Positions 1 to 13,907 of a DNA stretch of 64,000 bases are shown one piece after another. Position numbers and translations under genes: made by a program. Numbering within the stretch: the first letter of the stretch is position 1; every line of letters starts with the position of its first letter. The DNA is from Diploscapter coronatus. Its lineage: Eukaryota; Nematoda; Chromadorea; Rhabditida; Rhabditidae. The notes under the pieces were generated by a model, which was not told the origin of the DNA, did not search any database, and was given only the letters and a program-made list of their open reading frames with translations. The stretch lies in assembly GCA_964036155.1 (NCBI GenBank), contig OZ038422.1, forward strand, positions 50,553,201-50,617,200. The letters run 5' to 3'.

Positions 1-3000
1 GATGTATGGGCTGTTCAAAAACCAACGACACATGTCTTGTAACGTGTAGCGAATTTGAATAAGTATTTTGATGAGTCGAGCACTCATGACTTACTTTTAA
101 GACAACATAACATGATTAATTATTTATGGAAGACCAGAGAAAATATTTTGGATCCTCTATCTTTATTTTATCTAATGAGCATAGTAACTTGTTAACATGA
201 GCTTTCTAGATCTGTAATATCACTATTCATTGTCCTCCAGATGGACCTTGCAGCTGCCACTCCGCTTTGATAATTTGCGAAAAATGCTTCCTCCTCCCAT
301 CACGGCTTGCATAGAAAGTCATTATCCGAATGGAATTTTCACTCTAATTCATTTTTTTGTTTTTATTCGATAACTACGAGTAAGATATCCATCGAACGCC
401 CGTTCTCCCTTATTCTTTTTTACGCATTTTGCTGCGATTTTGTGAAAATTCGTCCTTTTGAATAGCTTTGTTATTTTCTCCTGTAAAATTATGACAATTA
501 TCGATAATTACTGAGATATCTTATGAAAATAGAAAGAAAATTGGCTGAAAGTGAAAATTCGGTTTGAATAATGAATTTCAATGCAAGCCGCGACGAGAGG
601 GGGGAGACGTACTGTCCGAAAGTCATAGACACCGAGTGGCAGATGCAAGGTTTATCTCGGGGACAATGGAGAGACCGTATTATTTCAATTGAATGGCTTA
701 CCCTTCTATTTTTAACTCCCTAATTTTCGAAAAAAAAATCTAATTTTTCAACCCGCCATAACTCCTCATCTAATGATCATAATCACTCCAAATCAAGACT
801 AAATTCACTCCATGCGCCCTAAAAATATTATAAATCACTTCCTGAGATGATTTGAGCTGAGTAATGAATGAGTAGTTCTGGCATTTCGAGGGTGCCCTGC
901 TATTAGAGAGCGTCTTTCAAATGGAGATGCACTTCAGTTAGAGAGAATACGATATCTGTAATTCTAGAATAAATTAATTCTTCAATTCTTGATATATGAA
1001 CCTCTTGTGCAAATAACTTTATTTTCAAAAAGTGCTCTTCAACAATATTTGCGACTGAAAAGTTTGCAGCACATTTCTCTAAAATTGGATAAACTTTTCA
1101 AAATCCATGCGCTAACGTTAAATTTAGCGCTTCACGTGTAATTTAAAAATATTGTTTGTCTGAGAAGCTAACTAAACATAAATTACGTATGCACGTTCAT
1201 GTGTCGAAGTTCTTCAAAATATTATTTCCTTACTATTTTAACTTGATAATCCATGTTTAGGGATAGACTTGGAAAAGCGTCCATGTTACCTACAAAATAT
1301 AACTTAATCTAGGATTTTCTTGGTTAATATAGTTAATCCAAATAATGTCTAGCTTCTCCAGCCTCATTTTTCGGCTCTTTTTCTACATCTTTGTTATTCG
1401 CTACTAGAATTTCGCCTTTTTCACGTCTTAATTAACAACTCCCTTCGACGCGCGCGTTATTTATGCGGCGACGACGCGTAAATTTGCCTATTCTTTGTTT
1501 TTATTACCTTCTTTTTGTAGCTTGGCCCACCCATAATATGAGGTCTGAATTTGAGTAAGCACAACAAAATTGGCTTCATATTCAATATCACATGAATTAC
1601 TTCCGAAAATCTAATTTAAGGCTGTCGGAGTCTGGGGTTTTTAATGATTTTCAGTACTAAATTCAAAATTTTCTTTCCATCGAAAAATCACGTGTTATTT
1701 TAAAATTGGTCCGAAATTTGCATCACATGGTGCTCCATTTGGAAATCTAACTTTAAAATCTTCTTTCTGTCTCTAAAATTCCTATACTATTTTCAAAAAT
1801 TGGTCATATAAGGAAGCTTTTGAACGGACTAGAGATAATTTGGGCAAAACTTGGTTGACGTCTAGACCTAATCTGATGATGCCAAATCTCAAATATCTCA
1901 AATTATTCCAGCCTTTTTTTACAAGTATCTTTAATCACGCAATGCGAAAATCGCGCCTAACCCTTCATATAAAAACTCGTCTTTTCATGTGGCTGGATCC
2001 TATTTCATGGTTGGTTTGCTTATTTTCGCGATGATTTGATAAAGGACCAGAAAGATTGCGATTCGTCAAGATATGTTAGATTTTGCGTGAGAAATTGCTA
2101 TAATTTTCTAGTTTTTTTGTTTTTAAATAGCTCATGGTTATCTTTGATAATTTTTAGCGTCTTTCTGTTGTTACAATTTTCCATGTCTCATGATTGTTTC
2201 GAATGCGCTAATTAATTGTCTAACTCTTCGAAATTTGCGTGGATCTTATTTTGATATCAGATTAGATTGAAGGTCGGCTTTCGCCTCGCGCCCTCAAAAA
2301 ATATCTAGTTTCGAGATTCTTACAGCTATGACGCAATAGCGATAATTCCCTGAGAAGTCGGGTATATTTAGGATACCTTTAAATATAAACAAATATGTTG
2401 AAATTTTGACGAAATGCCTCATTTTCCTTATTTAAAGGATAGATTTACGTTGCTACGACGCTCCCTGGACTCATTAGCGTAAATTTAGGCAAAATAGAGC
2501 TTGCTTAGGTCATACTCGCTAAAACCCACATTGTGTATTATTTTTAATTCTAGTCTATTCTGGCAAACTTCTGAAATATTAATGTTATTTTGAGTCACGT
2601 TTTTCTCTTTTAACAAAATATGTAAGGGCACCACGAGTTTTTTTCATTTTCTAAAAGTCCTATTAAATGAAATTAAAAGAGAATAGAGGAAATTTTCTTT
2701 CATCCAAGAGAAATCAGATTCTTTTAATGAATTTTTCTCTCTGAATGTTACTTGTGGTTTCTATTTGTCGAGGCTTAGGACCTCGATTTTATAAGCGACC
2801 TTTATGTTGAGCTAAACATCATAGGGTTTTGAAAATTTCCGACTATAATGCGATAATTCTATTATAAACTAATCCACACCTTGCAAGATATCGCTTCTAT
2901 TAAATCTTAGGGCAAACATCGTTTTTCGAAAAATTCTAGAATACGTTATATTTTTGAACGCATATTTTATCAATGAACCTATGTCATATTGCTTTTTGAA

Positions 3001-4812
3001 AAACAGGAAAATATCGCCTATTTTGTTGTATCTTTGAGCATTTAAGTATAATCGATTACCAAGTGGTTATGCCTCATTTTCCCCTTATTTTATATGACAT
3101 ATCTCAAATTCCTTCCGTAATTTGACTGATTTATTCCAACCTATATTAGGCTCTATGCCTTAACATTTGGTAAAAAATATTACAAGAACCTTACAAAGCA
3201 TTCATGTAAAATATCAGGCTTACCCTTTGAGGGTTGTCTTTTCATTGATATTCATGTATTCATTCCCATTAAATGAGTCTTGGTGAATAATTTAACTTAT
3301 ATTTCTACCATGTAGGTTATCGAGTTTCGGATAAACTTAAAGCTAAAAACTTTCTGAGCCTTCAATAAAATTATCAAAACTTAGCATTCTGTACTTAATA
3401 TTTTTAAAACTTTTCTAGTCTTAAAACTAGCTTTCTTAGTTTTTAAAGCTCCAGAAACGCAAAAATTCCCAGGATATCATAATCTTCTTCAAAATGTTTG
3501 TTTAATTTTTGAAACCCAAACATACGCCCTCTACCATTCATTTTTTGGAAGAACTTTGAAATGCGAACCCGGATTTGCCGAATTTGTCAACGAACTTCCT
3601 CGTGATGAGGGATAAAGTTCGGGAAACGACTGGGGTATCCAATTTCCACGCCTTTAAACGGGCATTTGCGCTTTATTGTTGGCTAGTTTGCTGAAAAATT
3701 GCTATTCTTTCTCGGAGTGTAATTTAGTATTTAGCGCGTTTAATCAGATGCGAGTTTTCAATTGTTTTGAAATTCGCTTTTTAGTAGACTTACACACTAG
3801 TTTTGTATCTTTATTTTAAGTCAATTTTCGCTTCTCCAGTATCAAAATATTTGAAAAAATGTACTTTTCCTTGAAGATATTAAATTCGAAAAAAAACTCA
3901 TGACTTTTGCAATATTTATTTGGAAGTAGAAAAGTTACTCATCTTTTCCTTGCGTTTTACCTAATATTTGGCGTTTCTGCATGAGAAGTTTTCGGAGAGA
4001 CGCTCGAAACAAAGAAACGCGGGATGAAAACGTCTCCTTTCATGGCTCAATGGTCCAGTTGTTTGCGTGCCAAACTCTATTATTTTGGCAAAAACCACTC
4101 CAGACGAGAGTAATCTTTCCGTAAAAGAACAGACTTCTTTCGCTAATCTACTAAAACTTCTTTTGACTCACCAATTCTCATTATCAGAATAACTTCCTCG
4201 TATGAAAGTTCAAAATCATTTGCTCTATGTTAAAATTCCCCAGACTTACTATAATTTCTAGAATTTTTAAAGGCCATACTCTAAAATCGCCGGGATTACT
4301 TTTACTTTGTTATTGCAGTTTTAGTCCTTGTACTTACCAGGGAAGGACTTTTTGCCATTCTAAAAATGTTTCAATATGAATAGTTCTTGATATATAGGAT
4401 TATATCGAACTTTTGCAACAAATGTAAGGATTTTGATGATATTCTTTGTTTAATTTTATACATATCTCTATTATATTAATTTTTTAAATAAATCTCTGCA
4501 AGAAAGTGATATTTGCCTAAATTTAGGTGATGTTAGAACACTACTTTACAATCTGTAAATGTCATTTATATAAGCCTAAATAATTATTGCAAGAAAGTAA
4601 CATTTACCTAAATTTGAGCGTTCTTAGAACCCTTCTTACAACCTACAAAACGCCCTATTAGATTACGCATGCCACCCAAGAGGTAGCCTTTACTGCTTTC
4701 ACGCCTAATTGACGTTGCAAAAAGTGTTTGTCACACATTTTATGCAAATCTTTTCTTTGAAACGAATCTTTCATCTTACGATTAAACATGAAATTTTCAT
4801 AACAACTATATT

Positions 4813-5045
4813 ATACTGTGTTTCAAGTAAATCCAGAAACTTTGTCACAAACAAAACTTTTTTCTTACTTTCCATCTTATTTTGATCAGGAGTTTTGTAT
4901 GGTAAAGAAAACGCAAGGAATCGTGTCATCTATAAAAGTTATTTCGATTTTAATTGCCACTTAGTTATCTCAATTCATTTTCTTCAAGTTTCTTCGAAAT
5001 AGCAGGAGGCTTTCCTCTTTTTCCCGAAGAATCACAACTCTTTAA
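4813..5045. mobile_element. partial copy of a dispersed foldback/MITE family
   Basis: This stretch resembles the left arm of the inverted-repeat element in ppt-1 intron 6 (25055-25511). Shared words in the same order include GTGTTTCAAGTAAATCC, TTGTCAC, TTTTGATC, TTTTGTATG and TCGATTTTAATTG, followed by a diverged inner part. A matching second arm was not found here, so it looks like a half element or solo arm. No coding capacity. A non-autonomous DNA transposon remnant is the best guess. Confidence 0.55.
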
Positions 5046-8000
5046 CCAAACAGTGTAAGAAGTAGAATAAAATAAAAGGATGAATCGAAATTTCCAAAAA
5101 AAAATCACGAAAATCTCCAATTCAATCATAATTTATGCCGAGTCAGGGTTCGTGTTTCTTGATATCTTCCGGATATTTTCATTTTTTAGCCTTTTTCCTA
5201 TCAAATACGCCTCTCTTCTCGGCTCATTTATTTCGATTGTCCTTTGGCGTGGTGTTTCATTTTATTTGGTATCTTTCAATCTCTTTTTCCTAATTTTCCC
5301 AGAATTTCAATCAAAACCATTGATTTTAGGCATTTTTACCTGAAAATTCGTTTTCTTTCGAAAAATTTCACGGATAATTATCGAATTTACCTAAAAATTT
5401 ATGTTATTCCTCATTTTTTTTCTAATTATTTTTAAACTCCATCCCTTTTTCTATTTTTCGGCACAAGACTCTTTGCTCAAACAATAAGCTAATTGGCAAA
5501 CGCGCGGACGTTTTCATATTTTTTTTACATGTGAGCGTTCGCTCGGTCGAATAACTCCCGTCCCTAGAAAGTAGTGGGTTCATATTTTAGCCTATAAAGC
5601 TACCCTTTCACTAGAATTACTTTCCTGTAAAATTTTATCGAAACTTTTTGACTTTATTCAGAAATCTTTAATGAGTATTTATTTTAAACTTTTCATTTTA
5701 TAGGTCTAAAGACACTGACTTAGCAATTAAGTAAAGTAAATCTTTGATGATATAATTTTCTGGAGCTTATTCGAATTATTTCTTTTCGCTGAACTTTAAT
5801 TGCATCGCTTTTTTACTCGGCCACACGTTCGTTCCAACCTCACTGTCAGTTTTCGTTTTAATGAAGCATGCAGTCGGAGTTTCAGGCTCAAAGCTCAAAG
5901 TTCGATCTTCTCTCCACGCTCTCCACGAAAATTTCGATTATATTTGCATTTTTGCTCTTGAATTATTCAGTTTGTTTTTCTTAGTTTTATGCGAGCCATG
6001 ATATATTCACCTCGAAATGCGTGGCTTCATTCGAAAATCTTAAATGCTTAATTTTCGGATATATGATATCTCAGGCAATTCCCTTTTGATATTGTTAATC
6101 GTGTGCAATCTAAGACTTAAATATTCGTGATTAAAGCATGATTTCTATTTATGATCGTTGAAAAAATCTCCTCGTCTTCCGTTTTTAACCGCCAAAAGCA
6201 ACATCGACATGCAAGAATGTAAAAAAAAAACATTCACAAACCTTTGGTATGAGCATCATGCTAGACACTTAATTTAATCTTTTCTTCAAATACGTTAGAT
6301 ACCTATCTTGCTGATCAGCAATCATTTCTTAGATATAACTTGTGTTATGATTGTATTTTTAAGAGTAGCTACAAAAAATATCTCTTCTTTTTGTTTTTGA
6401 ACGTTACTCTGCGCTATTAAAGCTTGTGGAGAATTACTTGCTTTGGCCAAGTGGGTTGTGAACAGCTTTAGGGGGTCCAAATTAGGATTGTCTCCGACAA
6501 ATGAACTTCTATTGAGGGTGGCTTAATAACGCCTAAATAGTTCTTTTTAAATCTTATATTGTTATTCCATATATCGATTTTTTATTAAGAATTCCATTTT
6601 ACCAATATATCTAAATAACCTACAAGTGGTACTTCTAATTTTTATATGTCGACTATTTTATTTACATGTAAAAACCCCATTTTCATCTAACATTTTGTCA
6701 TATCATTAGATTTCATTACCTGATATGCCACATGACCAAGTTTTACGTGCATTAGCAGAATCTAGTTTAAACCTACAATTTTCTAGGCCAAGAATTTCGC
6801 TGATTACCACGAAATTAACGTTCTGCACAATATTTTCATTAGGGGCCTAAAATGTAGCGCGTTGGATTTTAGCTTTTGGCTTTTCGAATCATTTTAAGGT
6901 AAATAGGAGAAATTATGGGTTAGTCGGCGGAGATACAATTTGAAAGATTTCTGTGAATTCACAACGAACACGCCTAATGTCATATGGCTGCCGAGGGAAA
7001 TATCATGAAACTTTCTAAATCTGCTCAATTTTAGCCGATATTTCGAAATTTCAGATCTCACCCTTCAAAATTTAGCGTTTTCGATAAAGCTTTATGTAAA
7101 ATCGTAAAACTTTCAAAACCATCAACTTTACCCTAAATTTCAAATTGCACATTATCATGAGCAAAATTTCAGCATAATTCGCTCAAGGGTTCGTGGAATT
7201 TTGAATCCTATGCAGTTTTTATCAAGAAATTCCGATTTACAAACCTCAAATTAATGTGTCGATTCGCTAAATATCAATGTAGACGTGATTTTTTGTCCAA
7301 TTATACAAAATGTCTCGTGTCCGGGTTTTTTCATAGGCATTTATGTCTTCATATATCTTATTCTACATAAATCAAAGGCAACCGAACGAGCATTTTCTGT
7401 GTTTATGTGTAGTTATGGCATAACTATAAAATGCGGAATATTTCATGAACACGGGTGCCACATTTCTGTTCCGAGGGATTTTTAGTCATCTTTATTGAAC
7501 CTTCACTTGGACGTATCATTAGCCAGATTCAGTTTCCATTCTATGCAGGTCTGATTATTCTATTCAAACGTTTGTGAACTATCATGTCAAAACTGAACCC
7601 ATTGAATTCCTCTTTAAAATCTCGATTACATTCTAACAGATCACCTGTTCGTATTGTAGATATAAATATGCAAATTAAAGCAATTTGGCCTTGTAAGAAG
7701 TGAGCAAAGGTTAAATTTGAGCACAACTCAGGATAAAAAGAACATTTATTAGCATAAATGTTGAAACTTTAATCTTTTGACTTTGTGAAAAAATGGGCGG
7801 AACCTAAACTTTCTAGTATGTTTCAGCGAATTTCATTCATATGTGATGATCCACGTGTTTTTTCTGTCGCCACCTTTTTCTCGATTGTGTATTACACCTA
7901 CTTAATGCATGAAAACGTTTTTTAATTTCCAGACATTTATTGCCTCTTTCTTCTGCGTTTCTTCCATTTTTCAACGATTAAGGATAGCATTGACTATGGC

Positions 8001-8046
8001 AGCATTTCTCTTATGCTCGTGGATTAATGTAAATCACAGAAGTATT

Positions 8047-8246
8047 ATAGACTTCGAGGAAGTAGATATTGCACACTTTTTGCATCTCTCTCCTCCTAGG
8101 CTCAACCCCTTCGAAATAGCATGCGCCCTGAAGAGACGAAAAAGATAATAGAGATGGAAGAAAGAAAGAGTGAGGCGCAGAGGAGGAGTGGTTCGTGCAC
8201 AATCAATTTGCAAAGAGTGTGCAATATCTACTTCCTTACAATCTAT
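8047..8246. repeat. long hairpin-forming inverted repeat
   Basis: The left arm near 8047-8087 (core GGAAGTAGATATTGCACAC) is matched in reverse complement by 8207-8246, with arms of about 40 bases and only a few mismatches. The inner roughly 120 bases can pair partly as well (CTCCTCCT on the left against AGGAGGAG on the right). An RNA copy would fold into a hairpin of about 200 nt. It may be a MITE or a long-hairpin small-RNA source; no coding potential is seen. Confidence 0.6.
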
Positions 8247-9116
8247 AATAATATCGCACTTCTTGAAAAATACACTGGAAGTAATTTCTTAACTGCATAA
8301 TAATATTGGCAGCACATCATTATGTTTGTAGGTTAATTCTGGAAGATTATAATTGAGTCATATAAGCCACTTGACTCGTATATAAGTTTTATAAATATCT
8401 TGAGGCAATATAAATTTGATGGCGTGATATTTTCTTTAGTTTACGATCTAACACAATTTAAATAGCTTATATAGGTTTTATGAATATTCATACCTTAGAT
8501 TTTATAATTTTATCATGAGCTGTCTAAGCTTACTTAGCCGATATTCTAAAAATATGTTTCGCAAATATTCATCTACAATATTTATTCATTTTATATGATA
8601 TCTCAAGCTTTCCATCTCAAAACGACCTTTACTCTTTAATTATAATTGATAAACAAGTAAGAACGTAAGGTATTCGATTCCTGCTTCTTGAATACCCATG
8701 TATCATATTTCATTTAGAAATGAAAGACTAGCTTAAATCGTCGCGCTTTTCCAACTTTTTATCTTAGTAGCTTGAGCCTTTTGCAAAATTGTTCCTCATT
8801 TTCAAGTAATTTGGTCAAAGTTACAAAAAAATTGTATTGTGAAACGTTTCTTAGCTGATTTCAAGCCTTGCTCGCTATAATGGTGTTATGTTTTTTACAA
8901 ATTTCGCTTTAGCTCTTGAGAAGTTTTTCTAACACTTTGAAAATCCCCTTCACACTTTTATCCGAGATTTTTTTCCTGAAGTGTTACACGTTTCCTGTTT
9001 TTAATGAATTTTTAGTTTTTCAAGCTATATGAACTTTTAACATTATTCGTTTTCATGTATTTCCTATGTGAACTTTAAAAGATCGCGATCTATTGTTATA
9101 CTTTTCCCATTTTAGA

Positions 9117-9124
9117 TATATAAA
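9117..9124 (+). promoter_or_regulatory. TATA-like box of the GPCR gene
   Basis: TATATAAA lies 40 bases upstream of the GPCR start codon at 9164. It is the only such motif close to the start, and the spacing allows a short leader. It is inferred from motif and position only. Confidence 0.4.
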
Positions 9125-9163
9125 CATGGAATTTAAATATCTTTAACATATTGCATCTAAATA

Positions 9164-12100
9164 ATGACTACGAATTGTCTACCAAATACTACGTGCGACA
9201 CCACTCCCGTCGCTGATACTTCATCCAATGATTACCTAACTACGAACCAAATTGTATGTCCCGTTTAAATTACAAAAAAATGAAAATGTCTCAAGTCTAT
9301 TCTTTCGAAAAAAAAATTATAATTTGGGTTCATTTTAAATTTTTAAAGGATAAAAGAAATGTTAAATGCAAATTTTATTTTCTTCAAAGTGGGGTTTTAT
9401 CTAAATTGTTAAATTTAAATATTTCAGATCGAAATAGCGATTTACATATTTTGCTTCGCTCTGGCGGCTCCCCTAAATGTCATTTCTCTTCACAAAACGT
9501 TTCGAGCTTTCAGGTAATAGTTTAAATAATTAATTCGCGGCATATTTTCTATTTTCACGTTTTTTCACCGAAGTAAATCAATTAGTCTCACTAATTGGAA
9601 AATGATTGTTTACAAGGGCCTCATTTTTCTCATCTCCAAAATAAGATGATTTTTCCGTGTGGCACATTTTGCAATTTCAATTTTTCCAAGCTCTACCCAC
9701 TTTTCTGCAAATTTCTTGCAAACAACTGATATTTCGAATTTCGCACGTTTTCTGAACATTTGCCGAATAAATTTAGCCTGAATAGAATGCGAATTTTCTC
9801 GTTTCTCAGATGAAAAAGTTGCTCGTCGAAAATTAAGACAAAACTCAACACAATTCGCAAGATTAATTTATCATATTTACATCTAATATTCGGACGAAAA
9901 AGAGACTCTATTTGTGCAAATTAAATTATCAACTAATCGAGTTTCCGTGCAGCTTGACGAAGATGAAAAAGCCGCTTACCTAAGAAATAAATTCCCGAAT
10001 GAAAGGAAAAGTGTTTAGGGCACACAAAGCGAAAAGTCCTATCTTGCTTCTGAGGATCAATTTAAATATCGCCGATATTATGACAATCTTCCTTTTTGTT
10101 CCGAAGCAAGTCATATGGATTCTAACCTATGGGGTAAAAATGACAAAATCGGCAAACTGGAAAAGTAGTACGATAGTAGCTAGTAACGCACGAAATAACA
10201 TAGAACAGACAAGATAACGGTGCTACTTTTTATCTTTCACAATAATATTTTACGCTTTACAAAGTTATTACCGTTACTACTTCTTCAGTTTGCCATAAAA
10301 CCTATAAATATCAGTTATTGGTTTTAGTGGTACGGCGGAGAGCTACTCTGTAAAATTATGGCATTTTTCTCTACTTTCTCCTTCTATCTCAATTCATTCG
10401 TCATCGCCTGCATCGCAATTGATCGGGTTTACGGAGCTTATAATATCAGGTTATTTCTTAACTGTTTCCTCTCAACATAGGACAAATTTTAGCTCCCTAA
10501 CCGCGCACCGGAAGTCATACATTCGGTGTCGGACGCTGTTGGCTTGCGGATGGCTGTTGGCTTTCATTCTGTCGATTCCTCAAGTGCTAATATTTCGGCT
10601 GTTCCAACCGTTTCCGGACAGTAGTTTCAAGTAACTTTTATTTTAAATTAATATTTTTAAAATTACTATGCTCAAGCCAGTCATTAATATCATAGTTTCA
10701 AGTAAATATTATTTTAAAACCAATATTTATTTCCAAATTATAATGCTGAAGACCATCCATCAATATCGTATTTAAGCTTACTCTGTATTTTTCACAAAAT
10801 TTCCGCTTCCTCGATTTTTTCTCGCTTCTTATTCGTCGTCCCTTCATCTACGTCTATCTCTCTCACCTAACGATGCTAAATATGTAAAATTATCGCAAAG
10901 GAAATGGCTGAAACCTTTGCCAAGCGACTTAAGGATACTCAACCCATTACCACTATATCAAGCTGCTCATCACTGCATCTTGTTTTAACTAGATGTTTCT
11001 GGGAAAAGAGAGGTGAGAGAGTGAAAAAGGGAAGAGAAATAAAAAATCAGAAAATAAGAATAAAACGGAAATTTGGTGGAAATACAGAGTACGTACTTTG
11101 ACCAAAAAACTTGAAACTTATCAAAAACTATCCCAATTTTAGACAGTGTACCTCTTTCTGGAAAGAGGTCGAGCACGTCAAGATGACGGAAGCCGAGAAG
11201 AGTGGAGTGTCTCAAGAAAGACATGACCAGGTACTATTTGCTACCATTTTGATGCCAGTGGTAATCCTGATATCATTCAGCTCTACCAAGAGGTCCTCAA
11301 GCTCATAAGGATCGAGCAGATCTACTCTATCACCCATCTGATGTTCCTTTTCTGGTTACCATGCTTGGTAATCATTGGTAGTTACTTAACCGTACTTTGC
11401 ATTCTCCAGGGGCACTTGAAAAATGGTAAAAATATAAAAATCAATAAAATGGCAACTCTTAAAATTAAGGCAAAGCAATGAAGAGTTGTTGCGGGAAACG
11501 ACGGAAATATGGCTCAGAAGGCAAGGAGACTAAATATATTCAGAAAATTATGATTTTGTTGTATCATTAAGTAAAAATGATAAATAAATGAACGTGCTCT
11601 GTGACTTACCAAAATAATTTCAGAATCCCGTCTAACCCCTCCGAACTCTTTGCATCTCAACGAGGATTCCTTCACGAATGTCCAGATCGAGATCAGACCT
11701 GAAAACGGTGACGCCATAGCGAACGGATCCACTGCAAGGCTGAACACCAGATTTGCCTACTCTAAAGAAGAGTATGCCTAAATTCAGCGCCAAAATCATT
11801 CTTTATAAATTCAGCGTTTTATCCACGCCTGAATCAACCCCAGTTCGAATCGGGTCCCTGAAGAAGAAACAACACCAGAAAATCGGAGCTTTATCAGTGA
11901 CCACTATTCATAAGGCGAAACAGGTACTTTTCAAAAAGCCAATATTTGGCATTATAACGCCATCTTAGCACGCTAAACGTCAAGCGACCTGGATCATTTT
12001 GGCGTACCTTCTGATTTGGAGCCCATACAACGTCTTCACCCTGCTGAATATGATGGGGGCGAAGAAGCTGCCTTGGCTGGAACCGTACTTCGACAATTTG

Positions 12101-12184
12101 TCGTTCCTGCACGCTGCTATGTGCGCCAATCCTATTGTGAATCCGCTGATTTATGGGGTTTTCCAAAGACCAAATCGAAAATAA
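9164..12184 (+). CDS. rhodopsin-family peptide GPCR, GnRH/vasopressin receptor type
   Basis: Ten exons: 9164-9253, 9428-9513, 10019-10133, 10328-10449, 10493-10630, 11143-11230, 11281-11425, 11624-11771, 11815-11923, 11969-12184, encoding about 418 residues. The N-terminus carries NTT and other acceptor-like Asn sites. TM1 is in exon 2. TM2 has the family word LNIADIMTIF. TM3 starts WYGGELLCK and ends in a DRV version of DRY (Asp about 129). TM4 ends SIPQVLIF, extracellular loop 2 has QCTSFW, and TM5 begins IYSITHLMFLFWLP. A long third intracellular loop spans exons 7-9. TM6 has AKRQATWIILAYLLIWSPYN and TM7 ends NPLIYG with a very short tail. These words fit the GnRH/AKH-vasopressin-CCAP receptor group (nematode gnrr/ntr genes); the exact ligand class cannot be settled by eye. 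Exon 5 could instead start at 10481 (31-bp intron); 10493 gives a normal 43-bp intron. Polyadenylation signal AATAAA lies near 12741. Confidence 0.85.
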
Positions 12185-12324
12185 TGTGTAAATTATACCG
12201 GCAACCTGCAAATAACGTAATAGCGAAACGTAAAAATTGTTGAACGCAATAGAAATTGATAGGGTTTGTGCAGAAAAAGGAGCATTTTGTCAAATATTTT
12301 AAAAAATGTTTCGTCATTGGCTCC

Positions 12325-12428
12325 TAGAAAAAGACACCGGCTTTTTTCTTTTCCTATCTTGCCTCTCCATACTATTTCTTAGAAAACCCGGTGTCTTTTT
12401 CTAACTGGTGTCCCGGTGTCTTTTCTAT
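12325..12428 (+). repeat. stem-loop with a third repeat copy in the GPCR 3' region
   Basis: A 16-base perfect inverted repeat pairs 12325-12340 (TAGAAAAAGACACCGG) with 12388-12403, leaving a 47-base pyrimidine-rich loop. A third, nearly identical copy of the right arm follows at 12413-12428. It lies 140 bases after the GPCR stop and before its likely poly(A) signal, so it would be in the 3' UTR. It could be a structural element, a terminator-like fold or a repeat remnant. Confidence 0.6.
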
Positions 12429-13907
12429 TAGCCTTCGTCATTACGCCATTTACAAACTGTCCATGACATCTTGTAACGAGATATGGTGAAATAGCACCGA
12501 AACAGATTCCTTAACTTATCATACCTTGCCCCAATTTGATTGTGCCTCGTGCCGTGATGTCATGCGGTTTCTAAGTATCCATTATATCAGAGTTCATGAG
12601 TTTCAAATATTCCATGGTGTTACTTACGGTTATCTCATCTTCTTACGAGTATTTTATGTGTAACTTTTTCTTATATCGAGGAACTTGATTTAGTTATTTT
12701 CTAGTGCATTGTGAATATCGCATAATAATTCTGGTTCTAAATAAATGTTTATTGTAATGCACATATTTGGTCTGTAGTCTCTATTTATTTGTCGTTGCCG
12801 CCAAAAATACTATTCGCGATTGAAATTTCAAGTTATAGGAGTACTTGAGTTGAATGAACGGGGGGCAAATATGGACGCTGGTGCTGAATCAAATACAATT
12901 CAAATAGGGTAGGCATTAAGTAGGTGCTTTTTATTTTTGTGTAAATACGCTAATGTTTATCGTCGCTGTGCACTTGAAGTATGGCCTGAAGCAATTTCAG
13001 GTAGACAGGTTAAACTGAGCGGAAAAACTCGATTTGATAGGCAAGAAGTATGGAATGCTACAATTTTGAACGAAGTTGGTCTCTGAACTCAATAAATAAG
13101 AAGGTTTACGCGACAACTACGAAAACACTTGTGTAACTTATTTTATTTTTTCTGTGATGTTATCTTAAAACTCAATCACAGTTACGTGCTACTTTGATAT
13201 TTTCATGTTTTCCTCCTCTAACTTAAAAGACCTAATGCTTTAGCGCATTAAACCTCTCATGTTTGAGTAACTTATTGTCACTTAGCGGTTTAAAATGTTT
13301 TACTTTGTTCGGACACTTCTTTGATGGTCATTTCTCAGACGTAACAGGAAATAAGACGTGCAAACGATTTTTCCCGACTGGAAATAAAACTGACCCCGAT
13401 CTCAGTACAGTCGCGCAGTGTGGTCATTTGATTTGGTGCGGGGAAAACAGGCTACTGACCGCCGGTGAAAAAAACGTCCCGAGAGAACATGGGGCCATTT
13501 TGTTAGAACACAAAAAACGCTTAGAGAAAAATTCATTTTGTCCGGAAAAAAAGGTTATACACCTGTTAGATTACATACACGATGTGCAAACATCAATCAT
13601 AGAGACCAGGCGAGAGACGCACAAAGAAGGAAGTCGGGGCGAATTTCGGTATGGTGGGCGGAGCCTCCACAGAGATACTATAAATGACAGGGTTTCATAG
13701 TCGAAAATGCGAATATAATCATTTTATTCATAGCCACTTTAGCAAAGACAGTAAATTACCTACATATGCGAGGCCTGCTCTTTTGCTAAATGCTGGCGAT
13801 CATTTTCTCTCTCACTCTCTAGCATTAGAGCAGATTTCATAAATTTTAGACTATTTACTGTTTTTTCCTAATATTTTACAAAAAAAATATCATTTTTATT
13901 TTTTCAG
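12429..13907. other. GPCR 3' region and upstream region of the SXP-like gene
   Basis: The left part is probably GPCR 3' UTR, with AATAAA near 12741. The right part is upstream of the gene at 13908. A TATAAAT motif sits at 13679-13685, just after a GC-richer patch containing GGTGGGCGGAGCC. A 145-codon open frame at 13263-13700 was judged non-coding. Confidence 0.4.

Larger units (their letters stand above)
1..9116. other. AT-rich region, no gene recognised
   Basis: No exon chain with coherent phase, recognisable domain or RNA gene could be found on either strand. The DNA is AT-rich with many T and A runs; open frames are short and not conserved-looking. It may be intergenic DNA or a long intron or upstream region of a gene lying to the left. 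Two structured pieces inside it (4813-5045 and 8047-8246) are listed separately. A short GC-rich patch near 1444-1485 (CG-dense) has no visible coding sense. Confidence 0.6.

Noticed and set aside
13263..13700. 145-codon plus-strand open frame
   Set aside because: No recognisable domain, erratic composition, and it ends over the likely TATA/promoter area of the SXP-like gene at 13908.
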